In this document: piece after piece, positions 11,051 through 22,797 of the stretch | How positions within the stretch are numbered: the first letter of the stretch is position 1 | Layout of the letters: each line of letters begins with the position of its first letter | From: Zygaena filipendulae | Taxonomy: Eukaryota > Arthropoda > Insecta > Lepidoptera > Zygaenidae | DNA length: 64,000 nt | NCBI GenBank assembly: GCA_907165275.2 | Contig: OU015675.1 | Location: 5,969,501-6,033,500 of the forward strand | Direction: 5' to 3' | Program-made: the position numbers and the translations under genes | Notes under the pieces: generated by a model | The model's database searches: none | Told to the model about the DNA's origin: nothing | What the model saw: the letters and a program-made list of their open reading frames with translations, nothing else

Positions 11051-11156
11051 TATAAATGCCGTGGCCATAGATTATTAAGTCCGCCTTTTGTACATAAATG
11101 TGCAATAAAGTTCTTTAAATAAATAAATAAATATCTAGGAATTGACCAGTGCCACC

Positions 11157-11375
11157 ATTTCATGAAATGGCCGGCCACATCATGAACTGATAACCTATAT
11201 TACGACTAAAGCATCATTTTGGGTTTGGTCTTGTACAGCTGAGCGCTGACCAAGTCGACAAATGATCAATTTATTATTACCATAGATGTCACCATATTTT
11301 GCTTTCATAGTTCATGATGTGGCCGACTCCTTTTCATGAAATGGCTGACCACGTCAACATGAATTTGGCCAATTA
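11157..11375. repeat. Inverted pair of TTCATGAAATGG / GTTCATGATGTGGCC blocks
   Basis: ATTTCATGAAATGGCCGGCC and CACATCATGAACTGAT at the left recur inverted at 11308-11350. Likely an old MITE; boundaries not clear. Confidence 0.5.
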
Positions 11376-11699
11376 TTAGATGTGGCCGCGACATATACAA
11401 TACATATACTTATGGGAAAATCATACATATAAATCTATGCTACAATATTAATAGATACATGTTAATTTTCTCATATAATAATCGATAACTTTTGCAATGG
11501 AGTGTGACCGGTATTTTAATTTTATTGCCAATGTCTTGATATGTGTCTGTGTATTCGTAACTGGTAATAGAATTTAAACCAGTTTTGTTTTGGCTGTCTG
11601 TAGAAATAGGCTACATGGAATAAAATTGTAAAATTAGCAGATTAGAAGATAAAATAATAATGCTTTGGACATGATCACACAGCGCCACCTAGTCCCAAA

Positions 11700-11905
11700 C
11701 TAAAGTCAAAGTCGAATCATTTATTCAAAAGCACATATTAATGTGACTCTTTTTGACGTCAATAAAGTTACATTTATTATGACAGCACCCATAAAATATC
11801 CACCCTTCACAGCTTCCTAGTGCTATGGCTGAAGAGAAGCTGCGCAACAAACTCTCCACTAGCATTCTGTCAGTTTGTTATAAGCAGAGCTTGTTTTATG
11901 GGTAC
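11700..11905 (-). mobile_element. Retroelement 3' region, reverse orientation
   Basis: AAGTCGAATCATTTATTCAA, ATGACAGCACCCATAAAATA TCC and CTTCCTAGTGCTATGGC. The second and third phrases recur at 50948-50995, and related sequence inverted at 53862-53915, so this is an interspersed family. Confidence 0.5.
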
Positions 11906-11910
11906 CAGAC

Positions 11911-12639
11911 CACTGATACTAGTATAACCTTACCTTACTTACCCAGTATAGGATTATATTATTATCCAATACGAAGTATTGGAGAATAAGGGATAGGGTG
12001 AAATATTCAGGAAGATATTCTCGTCTCAAGTAAGTATCTCAAAAAAGTCCTGAATTTTTCATGTCCATTATCCATGGAACTTTTTTTTTTTCATGAAAAT
12101 CGAGCGCGCAAGTTGTTGACCGAGGATTAGAATGTCCCTTGTTTAAAAATTACACCCTGCAAAGGTTTTGTAGGTAGGTTTAACTATTACCTATAGATTA
12201 CATAAATCTTCATCTATCTCTCAAAGCAGCAAACAGCCTATGGACTTCTATAAACTACGTTGGCTACGAGCCACTATAAACCTCTTTCGCCTCTTTGACA
12301 TTTATGAGACTTCGAAATCGTACCTACATTATCATTCAGTCGCATTAGGTGATTTCGAAATAGGTGTTATGGGCCCACATAATAAATCTCTTTTGCAGAT
12401 ATACCTGGTGTTACAAATTAGAGATAAACAAGAATTCACACAACTGTATGCAAATTAGTTTCCCATTGCGGTGACGCGCCTTATCTAACCGACAGTAGGT
12501 ACAGTTTTGTAGGTTAGCGAGTTAGATTAGTGTGGATTTAATTCAATTCAGGGTAAGCATTTGCGTGGAAAATAGAATAGGGTATTTTCCCGGATATAAG
12601 AAAAAAAAATTATGTCCAATTAATCAAAATAACCATAGT
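11911..12639. other. Unassigned sequence
   Basis: Includes a 72-codon frame at 12240-12458 that I do not recognise, with no splice or domain support. 11376-11699 is likewise unassigned. Confidence 0.4.
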
Positions 12640-12864
12640 CACAGATAATATAATACCATAGTTATCTATAGCGCTTAAAGTTTAGGGTGGGGGACTCGTG
12701 ACGTCATTATTCAGTATAAGCCCCGTACAAACTGCACCAAGTTGTGACGTCTCGCGAAATTTCAACTCAATGTATCGCATGCAAAAAAAGAAAAATACGT
12801 GTCCAATATTTTTTATCTACACGACGCGCGTCGGACTAAAAAAAATTTAGTCAAGTAGCCAATT
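12640..12864 (+). mobile_element. Degenerate MITE B relative
   Basis: Shares AAAGTTTAGGGTGGGGGACT, the CGTGACGTCAT site and the AATACGTGTCCAATATTTTT arm, but has lost its outer tip on one side. More diverged than the other copies. Confidence 0.6.
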
Positions 12865-12974
12865 GTGTATACCCCGAATCTGAATGTTTAGTTTGTATTA
12901 TAAGGATGTAGGTACCTATTTGCAAAAAAAATATCTAGGTAGCTATACCTACTACTTCTATAGTTATAGTACTA

Positions 12975-13050
12975 ACAGCTGTTCCCCACAATTTGAATGT
13001 CGTTAATTTTGGAGTTCCTGATGTGGAAATTCCGGTATAAAATTACCCAA
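12975..13050 (-). mobile_element. Helitron end fragment
   Basis: CTAACAGCTGTTCCCCACA, GTTAATTTTGGAGTTCC. Heavily decayed. A 5'-end fragment in plus orientation is at 13868-13902 (TACTAATATTATAAAAATGC). Confidence 0.5.
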
Positions 13051-13867
13051 TGTCAAAATTAACAATCAAACAAACTCATATTAGTTTTTATAATAGTAAC
13101 GATAAAACTGGTTTCAAAATCTTTTTACCACCATGCGGGTGCTAGAATATGGAATAGATTGCGTCAACTGCTAATACGTAATGCTGTTTACTGAACCTTG
13201 CAGTTTGAATGTATATAATATTTGTTAATGATTAGATAAGGAGGGCAGATAATATAATGGATTCACTTTCACTAAATATCGTGAAAAACCTGAAACCGAA
13301 CGCGTTCATGTTTCAGTTGTAAAGGTAGTTGTGGATAAATGTGGGCTTCCAAGCAAAAAGAGTCCAGTTCTCGGTATTTAGTTTCCGAGATTGTTTTGTA
13401 AAGTTGGGTGAAAAAATTGCTTTCGTGATTTTAACCGACTTGATAAATGCTCAATTATCTACAATTTGACATATCTCTATCTATAATGATGCTTAAATAA
13501 AAATCTATGTAAGAAGCAAGTAAATAGTAGGTAGGTATCTATTTAGTGTGTTTTTTTCACTCAAACTTTGAAAATGCTTTTTCTCAAATTAAGCTTTTTT
13601 AGAATTTCCACTTCATTTGTCTAATAAAAAAATATGTGCCAGATTTTGAATATTGTTCCAATCCCTGTTAATTGACTATAATAGATAGAATCTTATCAAG
13701 TCCTTACCCCACTTGGACGCCAACAATATTTAGATGTTATAGCGTTACCGCTTAGAAGGTAATTCCATAGAATTAATTGCTGCTAAGAAAGAACTATGCT
13801 AAATGCACATACTTAATCTATATTCTATTCAATAATAAAAGAATACAAAATCCACGTATTGAATCCG
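13051..13867. other. Unassigned AT-rich sequence
   Basis: No gene, no repeat I can match elsewhere in the window. 13986-14255 is similar. Confidence 0.5.
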
Positions 13868-13902
13868 TACTAATATTATAAAAATGCGAATGTAAGTTTG
13901 TT

Positions 13903-13985
13903 GGCTAGGTGACTAAACTTATTTTTAGTCCGTCGTGTAGATTAATTAAAAATATTGGATACGTATCTTTTTTTCACGTAATCAA
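13903..13985 (-). mobile_element. MITE B end fragment
   Basis: Only the arm TTAGTCCGTCGTGTAGATTA through TTTCACGTAATCAAAAAA is present, right after a Helitron 5'-end fragment at 13868-13902. Confidence 0.55.
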
Positions 13986-14255
13986 AAAAACAGCAAGTTA
14001 CATAAATTAATATTTGCAATTTCGCCATCTGTTTTTTTTGAGAAACAATGTTTCGTACCTTAAGATTCACCAACATAGCATGTCTTTAGTTCTATAGTTA
14101 TAAATGAAATTGATAGATGGCAGCATAACACATACTAGGTACATTTTTTTGAATGCTCAATACTACCTCAGAGTAAATATACTTACGATTTGGTGTGTCG
14201 ATATTCAGGAAATATGTAGGTACAATTTCAGCCTGTTACAAGTGTAACCTCTTTT

Positions 14256-14490
14256 GGACGCAGATAAGCAATAACATGTTAACCCACAAAATTAAGTTCA
14301 GATCGATACAGAACGCTTTATTGAGAGTTAACGTTTTTTAATTATGTATTTACCTTATTACATCGCTTAATTACGTAACAAAATGTTGAATATAAAAAAA
14401 TGTTGACACAATATGGCGCTACAATTTTAAAACACGATTTACTCAAAATTTCTCCAGTGTGGGTTAACAAACTATTGCTTATCTATGTCC
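14256..14490. mobile_element. MITE family I
   Basis: Inverted tips GGAC(A/G)(C/T)AGATAAGCAATA...GTTAACCCACA, 235 bp. The first junction of the 989-bp duplication falls inside it, so the second unit (15292-15479) has only the right part. Confidence 0.75.
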
Positions 14491-14642
14491 TTTTATCGTA
14501 GCAAAAATCCTAACAGCGACACGACATCGTCTGCGAATGGACCGTTTTGTGTAGGTACTAGGTAGGTACTAGGTACGTACTTTTTTGCGTTCAATTAGCA
14601 ACTCTAACTGGTTCTTTGTGAGCTGACCAACTCGCTAATTAT

Positions 14643-14932
14643 TTTTTAATACAGTTGCTCAAAAAGTGGCGTTTTGCAGGGACGTTTAGCGTTCGGGATG
14701 TGGGCTATTACATACTCGAGCTTTTTGTTTACCTTTCCCGAACTCGTGCGTTCTCTTTGCCAACTGTCAAAAATGGCGACACGACTTTGACACACTTGCA
14801 TTGCGAAACGTAGGTTTCGCATTACTAATACGACTAGCGCCATCTCTTGATCACAGTTGGAACTTAGTTGAGTTTGTTGTGTTTTTGATATTTTATTAAA
14901 TTGCTTAATTTTTTCGCAACTGTATTAAAAAT
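14643..14932. mobile_element. AATACAGTTGC inverted-repeat element (also 15632-15921)
   Basis: Tips TTTTTAATACAGTTGC and GCAACTGTATTAAAAA bound about 290 bp with no convincing gene. It is present once in each unit of the duplication. Confidence 0.65.
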
Positions 14933-14947
14933 TGTTGTTCAGTACAC

Positions 14948-15016
14948 GTGCGGAACCGTCATTGCAAAGAGTTCCGACATTTGTCGGAACTCTTTGCAAT
15001 GACAGGCTTTCCGCAC
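14948..15016. repeat. Long perfect hairpin (also 15937-16005)
   Basis: Two 22-bp arms, 14958-14979 and 14982-15003, are perfectly complementary with a 2-base loop. GTGCGGAA/TTCCGCAC outside continues the stem after small bulges. Function unknown; it may be the centre of an old palindromic element. Confidence 0.85.
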
Positions 15017-16165
15017 TTGTAATGAAATATACTAATTGAGGATGTCGATAAAGTCGCTATCATCCCGTTGCCGCATGTTCCGGCTGTGTGAGCTGACCTT
15101 CATAGCTGGAATTGGTGCCACTGGTGCAGTCAGTCTCAGTGACTCTCAGTCAGTCAGTCACCATGCTGGGGCCGTATTTTTGAATCGCTCGAATTACTTT
15201 CACGCACGGAATCGCGAATTCACGTGCGAATCCTTATACATTTTTTAAGCGTTCACGCGTGAATCTTGCAATTCCGTGTGCGAATAGTAATTCGATACAG
15301 AACGCTTTATTGAGAGTTAACGTTTTTTAATTATGTATTTACCTTATTACATCGCTTAATTACGTAACAAAATGTTGAATATAAAAAAATGTTGACACAA
15401 TATGGCGCTACAATTTTAAAACACGATTTACTCAAAATTTCTCCAGTGTGGGTTAACAAACTATTGCTTATCTATGTCCTTTTATCGTAGCAAAAATCCT
15501 AACAGCGACACGACATCGTCTGCGAATGGACCGTTTTGTGTAGGTACTAGGTAGGTACTAGGTACGTACTTTTTTGGGTTCAATTAGCAACTCTAACTGG
15601 TTCTTTGTGAGCTGACCAACTCGCTAATTATTTTTTAATACAGTTGCTCAAAAAGTGGCGTTTTGCAGGGACGTTTAGCGTTCGGGATGTGGGCTATTAC
15701 ATACTCGAGCTTTTTGTTTACCTTTCCCGAACTCGTGCGTTCTCTTTGCCAACTGTCAAAAATGGCGACACGACTTTGACACACTTGCATTGCGAAACGT
15801 AGGTTTCGCATTACTAATACGACTAGCGCCATCTCTTGATCACAGTTGGAACTTAGTTGAGTTTGTTGTGTTTTTGATATTTTATTAAATTGCTTAATTT
15901 TTTCGCAACTGTATTAAAAATTGTTGTTCAGTACACGTGCGGAACCGTCATTGCAAAGAGTTCCGACATTTGTCGGAACTCTTTGCAATGACAGGCTTTC
16001 CGCACTTGTAATGAAATATACTAATTGAGGATGTCGATAAAGTCGCTATCATCCCGTTGCCGCATGTTCCGGCTGTGTGAGCTGACCTTCATAGCTGGAA
16101 TTGGTGCCACTGGTGCAGTCAGTCTTAGTGACTCTCAGTCAGTCAGTTACCATGCTGGGGCCGTA

Positions 16166-16301
16166 TTTTTGAATCGCTCGAATTACTTTCACGCACGGAA
16201 TCGCGATTTCACGTGCGAATCCTTATACATTTTTTAAGCGTTCACGCGTGAATCTTGCAATTCCGTGTGCGAATAGTAATTCGAGCGATTCAAAAATCGA
16301 C
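16166..16301. repeat. Inverted repeat at the end of the duplicated block
   Basis: TTTTTGAATCGCTCGAATTA at 16167 is answered by its complement ending about 16300, with GTTCACGCGTGAA between. In the first unit the right arm is cut at TCGA, the duplication junction. Confidence 0.7.
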
Positions 16302-18685
16302 CCCCTGGTCGTTCGAAGCACCGGTGACCGTTTACAGGTGGAAGTTGCATACGGTCAAAAAATACCAACACATTGATGCAACCAAAAAACTGCCGGTTGT
16401 TTTTTGAATAGTTGAAGTCGCAGATGTATTTGAGGCAAGTTTTCATATGCCACCATGCTTATCTCGTCAGTTATGAGCCACCGAATGGCGTCACTTTTGT
16501 CGCTCTTGCTCGAGCCTATGACCCGCAATAGCTTTGTGAGTAGAGGACCTACCTTTTTCTATAAGTAGTGAAAATACCGAATGAAAAGTTGCTGGGAAAA
16601 CTTGTTAAAGATGTGAATTCCAGGAACACAGGTTTTAGTAAGGTAGGTAAGTAGGTAAGGTAACGTCTTCTGTCGTGTTGGTAAACCATGCAAACTCTTA
16701 AAACTACAGACCGGTAGCCCAAAATTTTTTGATCCTGATTTTGGAATACGCGTTACCCTACATCTATCGCTACATGCTGTATCCAAGTTTCAGTAATGCG
16801 ATAGTTTGGTCACAATATAAATAGTTATAACTCATAGAGTAACTATATTATATTCTTTATTGAGCGACAAATAAACACGCTAACTTGTAATTTAACATAA
16901 ATTTGTTCATAGTTTCACTAAATGAGCGGCCATTTTGAATAGACGGTCCTGAGCGCGGCTTTGTTACGGTTTTCAGAGATATAACGAAGTGAGTTATTAC
17001 GGGTTCGTTGTCATTAATTATACAACACTTCCGTTTCCTTTTTCAGCGAACCTCCCCGGTATTGAAACAGAAATGAATCTAGTCAGTTGTATAATTAATA
17101 CTCTATAGTGCGATATTAATTCATATTAATAATGTTTTAGCTATTATCCTTAATCGAGCAATCCTTGTATATAATATGTAATCTGAATTTCGGAAACGGC
17201 TTCGACGATTTTGATGAAATTTAGTATTTATTTATTTATTTATTTATTTAGTAGTATGTAATTGGTTTCGGGGGCGATTAATCGATCTAGCTAGGTTTCA
17301 TTTTTAGAAAACATCATTTTATCCGTGTTTTCAGGCAATTACAAATGAGTGTTTGGTACTGCTTTTCTACTTATCAACAGGTGGCGTTACGAGCGAAGCT
17401 CGGTCGCCCAGATGTTACTTAGGTATGTGAGTGACTCTATCTGTGACGTTTTCACGCCTAAACCGCTGAACAGATTTCGATAAAATTTGGCAAGGAAACA
17501 AGCTAGTAAAACACCGAAACTAAAAAATAGAACTAAACATGTTGGATCTACTCATTTCAAATCATTGGAGTCGTTTCGAATTTTGAGTAAGCTATTTCCC
17601 GCGTTATTTTTAAAGTCGGTTGAAAAATAAGCAAAATAATGAAAAGATAAAACACGAAGAAAATAGGCGGCAGCAGGTATTAAAATTTTATTAAAATTTC
17701 AGTATCAGTCAGTTCAAAGCCTCATTTCTCATTTGAAATGTGCATTTTCACACCTATTTCCACCTGAGAATATAAATCTTCTATATATCTACCCAAGGAT
17801 TCCAAGGAACGTAAAAGAAAAAGCAGCGGTGAGACTCAAAAGAAATACCTAGACAACCTACATTTTGCTCCATGAAAGAAGTGCCTGGAACGCGCTGTAA
17901 TTTCAGTAGGTAGGTACTTAGAACTATCTCTATACTAATTGTAAGTTGTATCTACAGTAAGATTTGGTTTTGTTTTTTACCTCGTTGGAAATAAAATTTT
18001 CTCCATATTTTCTCTCAGCTTATTTTTTTCTGAAACTCAGTTCTGAAATTACTTACATATTATTACAGGAAAGTCTGTCTGTAAGAACGAAAAGAAAAAG
18101 TTTTGTTCTTATGGAGTCCTTACACTGTGTTTATCCCTCCGTGGGACAGATGAGGCGTCTCCCGACATTGATGTAAAGAGACGCTTAAGCTGCACTTATA
18201 GACATAAATTAGGTACACAATTCGTGAACCTGGCAACACTGAATGGATGAATGGATCCCGTGCCTCGTTTGCTCGCTCCTCCCGTGAATGTTGCCCGACT
18301 GGAAAAAATGTGTTTAAAACAACATGAATACACCCTTTGCACATCGCTTGTACGTACATACATGCTAAGTTGTATAATGTTATTAGTATAAAGTAAATAA
18401 TAAACGTTTAGCAAGCGGTAAAAACGACCACATTTTTTTTAAATTAAACTATTAATTATTATTTATCAAACAAAACGTAATTACAATATGTAATTCGACA
18501 TTACTTAAAATTGAAACTGTGGAAAATTATAGGTACTATACATAACCTTACAAAGGTCACTGAATTTGGAAGTTCTGTAGTCATGTTATTCAATACGATA
18601 AACGGCAAATATGTATATTGGATCGTATAATTCGTTTAGGTAGGTACTCATTTTGATTAACGTAGTAGGTAATAATTATATATTA
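16302..18685. other. Unassigned sequence after the tandem duplication
   Basis: Contains AAACCGCTGAACAGATTTCG ATAAAATTTGG near 17460, a phrase of repeat type, next to GCGAAGCTCGGTCGCCC. Short open frames here lack support. Confidence 0.4.
17219..17252. repeat. (ATTT)n microsatellite
   Basis: Eight or so TATTTATT repeats. Confidence 0.85.
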
Positions 18686-18909
18686 CTAGCTGTCCCCCGC
18701 GATTTCATCCGCGGTAATTTCGGAGTTCCCGCGGTAATTCCGGGAAAAAAGTGCTGTAGTTTACGGTGATAAGCAGTTCCCCGCATTATTCCGGATTTCT
18801 TGCGGGAATCCCGGGATAAAAACTATCCTATCTTTTAAGTTGGACCATATTATAAATGGTTACAAAATTTTATCAAAATCCGTTCAGTAGTTTCGGAGTC
18901 CATCGCGGA

Positions 18910-20020
18910 GATTTATTCTTCATTCGGCCCACCGAGTTTCGGCCCACATAAAAAAATCCTGGTTCGTCCCAAACAATATGCTTTCTTCGTCCCAAAATAT
19001 AATTTTGATTATTTTATTCTCGCTTCGTCCTATTTTATATTCCTTCTACGGCCCATATTTTTTTGTATATGCCAAACTTGCTTTTTTGTACCATCAGCAA
19101 AAGAGGGTTACATATTATCAAATATTCTGACATCGGTCAACTATATATTTAAAACAACCGCTGCTCTCAGTCTTCTCTACGAGAGAAGATTTACTCCTAT
19201 TATTATAAAAGCACTCTTTAGCCACTCTAAGAGCGACTTTCACCAATGTGCTAAACGTATTTGGCGCTTTATTTAAACAGAATTTTGAGTTTAAATGCAT
19301 CTCACATCTTTTACCATTTCATAAACAAAAATTCTGTCAAAATTAAATGAGCTCTGATGGCTGTTCAACTCACAGAATAATCCATAGAGTAACCCATTGC
19401 TATTGCTTCATTGTACAAAAAGTATATAAAGTATCCTAAAACCAATCAGGAACAACAAGAACTTGCCAGGGAATTTTATAAGATTGCATAATTTCCATGG
19501 GTTAATGGAGCAATAGACTGCACTCATGTGAGAATAATTTCACCAGGTGGGAATAATGCAGAACTGTACAGAAACCGCAAGGGATATTTTTCAATAAATA
19601 CGCAATGTGTGGCTGCTGCTGACCTCTCATTCATTGATTTAGTTGCTCGTTGGCATGGACCCGCAGATGACTCCAATGTTTGGGACAATTGCGCTTTGAA
19701 GAGAGTGTATTTGCAAGGAAAATTCAATGCAAAGTTGTTATTAGGAGACAGCGGGACATGCACAAATAGGGTTTATGATGATACCATTGCCTGAAGGTGT
19801 GATACTAGATAATAAAGATGATATATTCCCAAATTTTTAGAATTATTTATTATTAAATTTATCTTAAAAAAATTGGGAATAAGTACTTTCTCTTTTTTTT
19901 TGACTGTACCTTTAAAGTACTTGTAAATTTGGGACGAAGCGATACATCAATAGTGATATGGGACGAACCAAGAATTTTTTGGAATGTGGGACAAAACTTC
20001 GGGACAAACGAAGAATAAAC
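18910..20020. mobile_element. DNA transposon with HARBI1-like remnant and 9-bp target duplication
   Basis: Ends are long imperfect inverted repeats of about 90 bp, beginning G(A)TTTATTCTTC and carrying repeated TTCGTCCCA/GGCCCA motifs below the tips, probably transposase sites. The element splits a Helitron; CATCGCGGA occurs on both sides (18901-18909 and 20021-20029), and intact Helitron copies elsewhere show the unsplit sequence. Length is 1111 bp, so it is a decayed or deleted copy. PIF/Harbinger elements normally give 3-bp duplications, so assignment to that superfamily is not secure. Confidence 0.85.
19414..19800 (+). pseudogene. HARBI1-like (DDE_4) transposase remnant
   Basis: Reads YIKYP...QEQQELAREF, a stop in place of a codon, then PWVNGAIDCTHVRI, YRNRKGYFSINTQ, DLVARWHG, DDSNVWDN and LLGDSG before the frame breaks. 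These match the nuclease domain of HARBI1-type transposases, with the first Asp in AIDCTH and the second in GDSG; the third acidic residue is missing. The open part is 19528-19794. The N-terminal DNA-binding part is gone or unreadable. It lies inside the transposon at 18910-20020. Confidence 0.85.
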
Positions 20021-20941
20021 CATCGCGGACAAACAACGTGACACGTGATTTATATATATTAAGACAAACAAACTTCCCCACTCATTAACGACCATCTGAA
20101 ACTAATAAAACTTTAAACATGAAAGAACAGTAGTTTCCTTTTACGACGTAGAGACTATAGTAAAAAAAAGATTTTACGAAATTAAACCTTTAAAATGATG
20201 AAAGTTTGGTGAATTTGATATACACGCGCTGTTCAAGTCTAATTTTAATAAAATATTATTTGCCTGAAATGTGTTACGTGCGGCGAAAGTGTTGCATCGT
20301 TTTAGGTTTAAGTCGTTCAGTGACCGTTGATTCTTTCGGCGGAGGCTACGTACACCGCAGCTGATATAACGAGCCATAACGTGCGGTTAAATGGGGTGGA
20401 AACAGTAAGATATTGGATGTTGTCTTTAGCTTGTTATGTTAAATTACAATGCTGTCTTCGTTAGGTTACCTACACGGCAACCCCTTTTGTACTACAGCAT
20501 AATTTAATGAGATACGCACGGAGGAAACTAAGTAGGTATGGATTTTTTTTGTACGAGTCTTGTTTTTTCAACTTTTTTCAACTCCTGAGTTCCGGAATTC
20601 CCGTAGGAATTCCTAATTACCTTAAATACAAATCTTGGCGGCGAACACAACAAAATTTTTTTTCGAGTTTTGCGAAACTAACGGCAGTTTATTTTTATAT
20701 AAATGCCGCTTTAAACTTTTACTTACTTTAGGAATTTGGTAATTGGTAAGGGCGATTACAGAGTTGATTGAGTTTACTCTGAGTGTATTGTGTACAAACA
20801 TAAAACGTAACATTAATGTATTTTGTAAATCAGCTGTTGTCTGGTAGATACTACCTTAGTAGTAAGTATAAGCCTTCGTTTGGGACCAGACGGCGTTATG
20901 TGATAATGTCAAAGGATTATTGAATTATTACACTTCATCTT

Positions 20942-20985
20942 ATAACTAAGAAAGAAAGAAAGATTAAAAGAAAGAAAGAAAAGGA
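20942..20985. repeat. (GAAA)n microsatellite
   Basis: Two runs of GAAAGAAAGAAAG separated by ATTAAAA. The stretch 20064-20941 and the part after it to 21461 show no gene I can support; the frame at 21266-21484 is unassigned. Confidence 0.8.
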
Positions 20986-21461
20986 GTTTATCGGTACCCC
21001 TCAAAAATATACAAGAAAATAAATATTTTATAAAAATAATTTACCTAGGTACTCACCTAATAATAATTAAACAAATATGAAGGATAAAGAAAGCTGTAAC
21101 ATGCGAAAACCCCTTAGTTAACTTAGGTTATATTTTATACCACAACAGTAAAATTACAAAACATACAAAATTGTATGATTTTATATAAACGTTAAACAAA
21201 ATTTCAATAGGTATTAGTCGCATCATAAACCGCCAGAAGCGACCCAATAACTGCAACATTACAATATGTATCTATCTAGATGTAAACAAGGGGACATTAG
21301 CGCTTCATATGTCATATTAAACCCTCCGAGACACGAGGCTTATGTTGATGATGCGGTTATTGTGCCTAGAGAGCGGCGGGCGGTTGTGACGTTATGTTGC
21401 GAACGTAACCTACAACGCTTATTGTCTGTTAAATATTATGATAGATATAAATTATATAGGG

Positions 21462-22000
21462 TAACAGTTAAATTTGAGAGATAAGTCGTACAGTGTCTAA
21501 CAGTTAAATAGAAAAGTTATACAATGAGTAGGTAATAGTTAAATATAGAAGTTATACAGCGTGTAACAGTTGAATAAAAAAGTTATACAGCGTGTAACAA
21601 TTGGCATGTTGACTAATTTTTATTTTTTAGTCCGTCTTGTAGATTATTAAAAAATATTGGACACGTATTTTTTCTTTTTTTACCTAATCAAAAAATAACG
21701 GCGATATATTGAGTTGAAATTTCGCGTGACGTCACTATTCTGACAGTTTGTATGGCGGTTTTAGCGGTTAGTGACGTCACGACCCCCTCACCCTAAACTT
21801 TAATGCGCTTTATCTCTGTATATTTTAATTTATTTGAAAAAGCAAAAAATACGTGTCTATTGTTTTCTTATTTACTGACGGACTAATTAGAATTTTGATT
21901 TTCAAAAGTAGTCCACATCCCCATTAAATATCATAGATAAGAGAGCGTGTATAGTCACTGTAGTTCAGTTAAATATGATAGGAAAATTATACAGCGTGTC
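21462..22000. repeat. Degenerate minisatellite of 31-36-bp units, split by a MITE
   Basis: Units of the form TAACAGTTAAAT...AGTTATACAGCGTG repeat at least four times in 21462-21602 and resume at 21923-22000 after the MITE. Spacing is irregular and there are no conserved spacers, so it is not a CRISPR array. Confidence 0.7.
21603..21922 (-). mobile_element. MITE family B inside a minisatellite
   Basis: Begins GGCATGTTGACTA and ends CCACATCCCC, flanked by ATT on both sides. It interrupts the array of 31-36-bp units at 21462-22000. Both GTGACGTCAC motifs are present. Confidence 0.88.
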
Positions 22001-22068
22001 TGTCACAGAAACTCGTAGTAATTTTTAATCGTAATATACACCTAATCGAATTTAATCGACAGCGTTAC

Positions 22069-22215
22069 CGGTCCAGCCCCCCTAGCTAAGTTGACAATCT
22101 ACAATCGTTAACGAATAGGTACAAAACTAAGAAACCAAGTCGTTATGTCAGCTGGTCACGCTAAACTGGAGTTTTGATTCGACTATTTTATGTGACCACG
22201 TGACATTCCCACACA
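22069..22215. mobile_element. MITE family E
   Basis: CCCCCCTAGCTAAGTTGACA ATCTACAATC... then GTTATGTCAGCTGGTCACG. Other members: 5306-5338 and 56418-56450 (ends only), 55915-56060, 57004-57165 and 62891-63015. Confidence 0.6.
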
Positions 22216-22256
22216 ACCCGGTGTCACATTTGCGTTTATGTAGGTATTTACAAAAA

Positions 22257-22292
22257 AAATGAGTGAGTGAGTGAATGAGAGAGAGAGAGACT
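22257..22292. repeat. (GAGT)n/(GA)n microsatellite
   Basis: GAGTGAGTGAGTGAATGAGAG with pure GA after it. Confidence 0.85.
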
Positions 22293-22591
22293 AAGACACA
22301 GACATCTGGACCAAGAAAAAATAGTTAAAATTCAATATACGTTCTACTTTTACAGCTAAGTAAATGTATCCGTAATATAATATCTATTATTTTAGATCTA
22401 CTTATATACATATACAGTACAACATTCAGACAATCCAGCAGAAACGTCTAGTGAGGTTAACATGCTCCACATGCTCTATTCCCGGGAGAAATCATTCCAC
22501 TGGCAACCCACCACTATTGTGTCGTCATCGAACTATAAGCACAGTGGCATTTCTATTCGATACTTAGGTATTTGCAGTTTGATTTTCAATA

Positions 22592-22797
22592 CTTACTAAT
22601 ATTATAAATGCGAAAGTGAGTTTGTTTGTTTTGTGTTTGTTTGTTACGCTTTCACGCCTCAACAGCTCAACGGATAATCATGAAATTTTGTATGTACACG
22701 TTGTTAGGGGTACAGAGAAGGACATAGGGTACTTTTTATCCCGCAATTCCTGCGGGAACTCCGTAATTAACGAAGGTGAAACTATGGAAACAGCTAG
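22592..22797 (+). mobile_element. Nonautonomous Helitron
   Basis: CTTACTAATATTATAAATGC to ACTATGGAAACAGCTAG|T. The 3' hairpin is partly degraded. A second reversed, tipless copy follows at 22804-22970. Confidence 0.75.

Larger units (their letters stand above)
14303..16280. repeat. Tandem duplication, two 989-bp units
   Basis: Units 14303-15291 and 15292-16280 are almost identical; I noticed about five single-base differences. TCGA occurs at both junctions and at the end, consistent with microhomology. Each unit contains most of a MITE, an AATACAGTTGC element and a long hairpin. The paired short open frames in the two units are by-products of the duplication. Confidence 0.95.
18686..20063 (-). 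mobile_element. Nonautonomous Helitron, split by a DNA transposon
   Basis: Reads CTAGCTGTCCCCCGCG... from 18686 to 18909 and resumes at 20021-20063 with ACAAACAACGTGACACG. It is the same subfamily as 8294-8556. The intervening 1.1 kb is the HARBI1-like transposon. Confidence 0.8.

Noticed and set aside
14646..16446. Paired 65- and 70-codon frames
   Set aside because: They fall within the duplicated MITE and hairpin blocks; their repetition is explained by the 989-bp duplication.
21462..21602. CRISPR-like array
   Set aside because: Units are imperfect and contiguous, with no unique spacers of constant size, and the genome is animal.
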